Assembly: GCF_901709675.1 (NCBI RefSeq)
Contig: NC_051087.1
Span: 6,095,001 to 6,159,000, forward strand
Origin: Syngnathus acus
Lineage: Eukaryota; Chordata; Actinopteri; Syngnathiformes; Syngnathidae
DNA length: 64,000 nt
Reading direction: 5' to 3'
Shown: one piece after another, positions 61,501-64,000 of the stretch
Layout of the letters: every line of letters begins with the position of its first letter
How positions within the stretch are numbered: position 1 is the first letter of the stretch
Notes under the pieces: model-generated
Told to the model about the DNA's origin: nothing
The model's input: only the letters and a program-made list of their open reading frames with translations
Database searches by the model: none
Translations under genes and position numbers: made by a program

Positions 61501-63748
61501 ACTGCAATATTTCTATTATATACTGTACATTACTTATTGCAGAAGTGTATTCTGCCAAGTGGCTCATTAGCTTTATGCTCACATTTAACACCAGTCGCAA
61601 AGAGGATTAGTCTTTCTTTCTATTATTTTTTTAACTCTTCTCGATTTTTTGTTAGTGATCCTGAATCTCCCCTTCCTTTAAAAAATAATATCTATACATG
61701 TGCACGTGAACTAACCAATAATTTGTGGAGAATAATATTAAATATATCCAAATGATATTAACATGTGTCCAAAAGTTATTATTGTAAAATCTGCTAACTT
61801 TCTTTTGTCTTCATGTCAGCTTGGCTATACACCTCTAATAGTAGCCTGTCACTATGGAAATGCCAAGATGGTCAACTTCCTGTTACAGCAAGGTGCCAGT
61901 GTCAACGCCAAAACCAAGGTAAGGGCCAAATATTTTACTTGTATTAAACAAAATAAAACTTACAAAATACTTGTGCTCTATCCGTCTTGTAGAATGGATA
62001 CACACCTCTCCACCAGGCAGCACAACAAGGGAACACACACATCATCAATGTTTTGCTGCAGAATGGGGCCAAACCAAGTGCTACTACAGTGGTGAGATGA
62101 ATAGAAAAAATGAAAAACAAAATCCTTGTGTGGGGGAAAAAAACTCAATGATATCTCCTCCTCTTAGAATGGAAACACTGCTCTATCCATTGCCAGGCGT
62201 CTGGGTTACATCTCAGTGGTAGACACACTGAAAGTGGTCACTGAAGAAGTCATCACTACCACAACAGTAACGGTTTTCATTTTTAATGTTTCATTTTTTT
62301 ATAATATGCTTTAACAATTCTTCAATCCTTTTTATGTCAGACGGTCACAGAGAAACACAAACTCAACGTCCCAGAGACCATGACGGAAATCCTTGATGTC
62401 TCTGATGAAGAAGGTGAGGATGTTTTATTATTGTTTTCATTTTTATTTTATTTAACCATTGACAGGCTCATTTGTCATTGTCCTCAAAACATATATATTC
62501 TGGATGATTTGGTGTTAAAAGCATCATGTTTCATAGCTCTGGGGCTTGAAGATGACCCTTTCTCAGAGATGTTTCTAGAGCTGGAAGGTACTGCTGTATT
62601 TTGTCTGACCACCCGGTGTGGTGTTATACTAATGTGTTATGCACCACTACCATTGTGTTGAAAATCTGTAGGTATTCTCTTCCTTTTCAGCCATAGTGTG
62701 TTGTTTTTGTAATTAATCTTTGGATTTCAAACGTATTAATAACGTTTGAAACACTGTTGTCCAGGTGAGGACACTATGACTGGTGATGGAGGCGAATACC
62801 TGAGAGCGGAGGACCTTCGAGAGCTTGGCGATGACTCTTTGCCAGGACACTACTTGGACAGCTTCAGCTACATGAGCCACAACCTGGACAGGTCCCGAAT
62901 ACCAACCACACACTCAGTGATGAAACAGAATATAGTTGAAAAAAATGCAACTGACATTCGAAAAACATAAACCAACTCGCTGCAACTGATAAACTGTGAA
63001 AAAATGTTTTGAGGTGCCACATTTACAATTATATTATCTTTTAATAATACTAAGCTAATCTACAATAGAGTATGATTGAGGGATGTAAAATATTGTCAAT
63101 ATAAAAATAATACTAATAATACTCATTAATAAAAACATTATTATTATTATTATTGTGTCATGTTCGCTTCAGGCCTCAGCACCAGAGCTTCCATCAGAGG
63201 GATGGCGTTCTCATTGAGGACATGATTACCAGCCATCAAGTGAGGACAAATCCTGTTTAAAAAGAAAATAATACACTGACAGGTTTTGTAAATTGTAGTT
63301 GAAGACAAGTATTGTTTTGTTTGTCTTCAGGTGTCGGCACTATCAAGAGAGCAAGATAAGGACTCGTTCCGCTTGAGCTGGGGGGCTGAGCACCTCGATA
63401 ATGTGGTGTTGTCCTCCAGTCTGCTGCACTCTGGGTATAACTCTGTACAAACACACACACACACACACACGGACACACACTTTTAGTGGTTCCTTGGAGA
63501 AGTGACATTGCAGCTGTTATATAAATGAAGCTGCTTATAAATAATCTATCATACTGTATGTTTAGAGTGAGTCACTTTTTTTTTTTACTTTGTCTTTTAT
63601 TTTTCTCACTTTAATTCACTTTTCAATGTTTTTTACTTTTTCATTGTCTTGTGGCTTCTGTGTGCACACACTTTTGTGATCTGTGATTTCGTGTGTTATA
63701 TTCTGCTTTTAGCCGTTCGTCTCCTTGCCTAGACCATGACAACAGCAG
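47733..63748 (+). CDS. ank2: Ankyrin-2 (ankyrin-B), N-terminal membrane-binding domain; 3' partial
   Basis: Ankyrin-B ties membrane proteins (Na/Ca exchanger, Na/K-ATPase, L1-family adhesion proteins) to the spectrin skeleton. Coding exons: 47733-47858, 50159-50260, 54966-55064, 55496-55594, 55675-55773, 56062-56247, 56762-56785, 57606-57704, 58094-58192, 58560-58658, 58867-59064, 59140-59238, 59339-59437, 59629-59727, 59900-60097, 60171-60269, 60528-60626, 60759-60956, 61189-61287, 61820-61918, 61993-62091, 62168-62266, 62341-62413, 62765-62891, 63173-63239, 63331-63434, 63713-63748. Most are 99 or 198 nt, phase 0, one or two 33-residue ANK repeats (NGFTPLHIA type) each. All phases join, giving about 974 aa so far and the complete 24-repeat solenoid. 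After it come [30 protein letters not shown] and [14 protein letters not shown], the linker towards ZU5. [22 protein letters not shown] and [10 protein letters not shown] favour ANK2 over ANK1/ANK3. ZU5, UPA and death domains lie right of the window. Confidence 0.95.
48230..48281. repeat. (CA)n microsatellite
   Basis: A CA run with T and G interruptions inside an ank2 intron. Confidence 0.9.
49085..49207 (+). CDS. ank2: Candidate alternative ank2 first exon with N-myristoylation motif
   Basis: ATG at 49085 in good context (AATCATGGG) opens 41 codons beginning [17 protein letters not shown] and ending LASGSNDSL, followed by a strong donor GTAAGAG in phase 0. It would join directly to [15 protein letters not shown] at 50159. 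MGNAAT fits the N-myristoylation pattern (Gly-2, Thr-6), and Cys-7 and Cys-10 are placed for palmitoylation. Several tiny upstream frames (ATGs at about 48957, 48970, 49007 and 49027) precede it, as in regulated 5' UTRs. I do not know a described ankyrin-B isoform of this type. Confidence 0.5.
50380..50475. repeat. Dispersed inverted-repeat element, copy 2 (partial)
   Basis: This resembles 31640-31730: CAGACCTATGCTGAACAGAG, then TTTCATGAAGCATTTTGAAG and CTTCATTTTCCC. It lies in the ank2 intron after the exon at 50159. The left half of the element is not obvious here. Confidence 0.5.
52525..52565. repeat. (CA)n microsatellite
   Basis: Twenty CA units in an ank2 intron. Confidence 0.95.
54143..54166. 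repeat. (TG)n microsatellite
   Basis: A TG run of about twelve units in an ank2 intron, upstream of the candidate mini-exon at 54460. Confidence 0.9.
54460..54480 (+). CDS. ank2: Candidate ank2 internal start exon (seven codons)
   Basis: ATG at 54460 (ACAATGGAA, good context) opens MEEEEDE, followed by a donor GTGAAT in phase 0. The next exon (54966) starts [14 protein letters not shown]. Use of this start would give an ankyrin-B lacking the basic N-terminus and the first repeat. The idea rests on frame, donor and context only. Confidence 0.3.
56297..56360 (+). repeat. Fragment of a dispersed transposon-type repeat
   Basis: GCAGGGGTCAACAACCTTTT followed by TGAAACTGAGAGCTACAT is the end sequence of a hAT-type repeat that I recall as common in fish. 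Only a short piece is present, in an ank2 intron. Confidence 0.4.
56505..56590 (+). repeat. Dispersed teleost repeat fragment
   Basis: CCATCCATTCTCCGAACCGC, CTTTATCGTCATGAGGGTCG and GGAGCCTATCCCAGCAG belong to a repeat seen throughout teleost genomes. A reverse copy is at about 42200-42285 and a short piece (TTTGAACCGCTTTATCCTCA) at about 34910-34930. Confidence 0.65.
56762..56785 (+). CDS. ank2: ank2 24-nt micro-exon (MMVNRTTE)
   Basis: The stretch follows the acceptor ACTAACCAG, encodes MMVNRTTE, and is followed by a donor GTACAC. The identical eight residues are found in some human ANK2 isoforms at the same place, between DVQSK and SGFTPLHIA. It is phase 0 on both sides, so it can be skipped. 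It changes the loop between two ANK repeats. Confidence 0.85.
57178..57186 (+). CDS. ank2: Possible 9-nt micro-exon (NGK)
   Basis: AACGGGAAG lies between CTATCAG and a strong donor GTAAGG, in the intron after the MMVNRTTE micro-exon. It is phase 0 and would add Asn-Gly-Lys. The polypyrimidine tract is weak. A chance match is quite possible. Confidence 0.25.
57814..57888. repeat. Tandem duplication, two copies of about 38 bp
   Basis: GCAATGAAATGTATAATTTA (with its continuation to TCATCTAGAG) is followed directly by a near-identical copy (GCAATGAAATGTACAATTTA...). It lies in the ank2 intron between the exons at 57606 and 58094. Confidence 0.8.
58448..58509. repeat. Tandem duplication, two copies of 33 bp
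   Basis: GTAATAACTCACGTTGCAGA with AATATGCCT recurs 33 bp later with one mismatch. It lies about 50 bp upstream of the acceptor of the ank2 exon at 58560. Confidence 0.85.
62537..62587 (+). CDS. ank2: Candidate ank2 cassette exon (17 codons)
   Basis: A 51-nt stretch lies between an acceptor (GTTTCATAG) and a donor (GTACTG), in the intron after LDVSDEE. Its phase fits both neighbours (one base carried over on each side). It would insert [17 protein letters not shown] before [10 protein letters not shown]. Mammalian ankyrins have optional acidic exons at the same position, which supports it. The adjoining exons also join without it. Confidence 0.55.
63450..63470. repeat. (CA)n microsatellite
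   Basis: A CA run of about ten units, beginning 15 bases after the donor of the ank2 exon 63331-63434. Confidence 0.9.
63713..63748 (+). CDS. ank2: ank2 36-nt small exon, last one in the window
   Basis: The stretch lies between the acceptor GCTTTTAG and a donor GTGATT, with two bases carried in and two carried out. It encodes [12 protein letters not shown] in continuation of LLHSG. Similar short optional exons occur in other ankyrins just before FLVSFMVDARGG. The next exon is off the window; 63749-64000 is intron. Confidence 0.7.
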
Positions 63749-64000
63749 GTGATTCTCTTTGCCTTCTTTAGCTGCCTTGTCTCCTCCTCTTCTAGTTTAT
63801 GTACTTTTATTTTCGGCATATAATAAAAGTAAAAACATTCCTCCATCTCGATTTTACTCCATGCATGGATTGCTAATGCACGATTTTGCTAACTACAGAT
63901 GTCCTAAATCTGACCCCTAGATTGGTCGCTTACAGTTCATTGTTATAATTCAATGAGATGCAGGACAAGAGCTGAATCCTAAATTCTGATAATTAATTGA

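Overview
This is a piece of a vertebrate nuclear genome, almost certainly a ray-finned (teleost) fish. Genes have many small phase-matched exons with GT..AG borders. Introns are compact, some only about 70-100 bp. (CA)n microsatellites, short inverted-repeat transposons and teleost-type dispersed repeats fill the gaps. There are no operons, ribosome binding sites or CRISPR arrays, and I saw no tRNA or rRNA gene. Most coding exons were located by following conserved protein sequence across splice sites and checking that phases join. Family assignments rest on remembered protein families, because no search was possible.

Layout, left to right. (1) 1010-3527 (+): the last two coding exons of the delta-1 protocadherin pcdh7; the ectodomain exons lie left of the window. 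(2) 3528-11825: a gap holding the pcdh7 and crmp1 3' ends, with no coding sequence seen. (3) 11826-18701 (-): crmp1 (a collapsin response mediator protein), complete, with two alternative first exons. (4) 20334-25317 (+): wfs1 (wolframin), complete, divergent from crmp1 and with its membrane region split by introns. (5) 28384-32434 (-): ppp2r2c (PP2A B55-gamma), complete and tail-to-tail with wfs1; unexplained exon-like sequence lies just upstream of it. (6) 34338-37163 (+): hpf1 (histone PARylation factor 1), complete. (7) 38412-window end (+): ank2 (ankyrin-B), with several candidate first exons, all the ankyrin-repeat exons and the start of the linker to the ZU5 region; the rest lies right of the window.

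The human counterparts of all six genes are on chromosome 4, but from both arms (CRMP1, WFS1 and PPP2R2C at 4p16, PCDH7 at 4p15, ANK2 at 4q25-26, HPF1 at 4q33). This is therefore a rearranged piece of the same ancestral chromosome. The genes do not form one pathway, though several (pcdh7, crmp1, ppp2r2c, ank2) are mainly neuronal.

I found no wholly new multigene system. The most interesting points are transcript-level: a candidate ank2 first exon whose protein would start with a myristoylation/palmitoylation-like motif; other candidate ank2 starts, micro-exons and a cassette exon; a possible N-terminal extension of ppp2r2c with unexplained coding-like sequence next to it; an upstream reading frame whose stop overlaps the wfs1 start codon; and the intron-split wfs1 membrane region.
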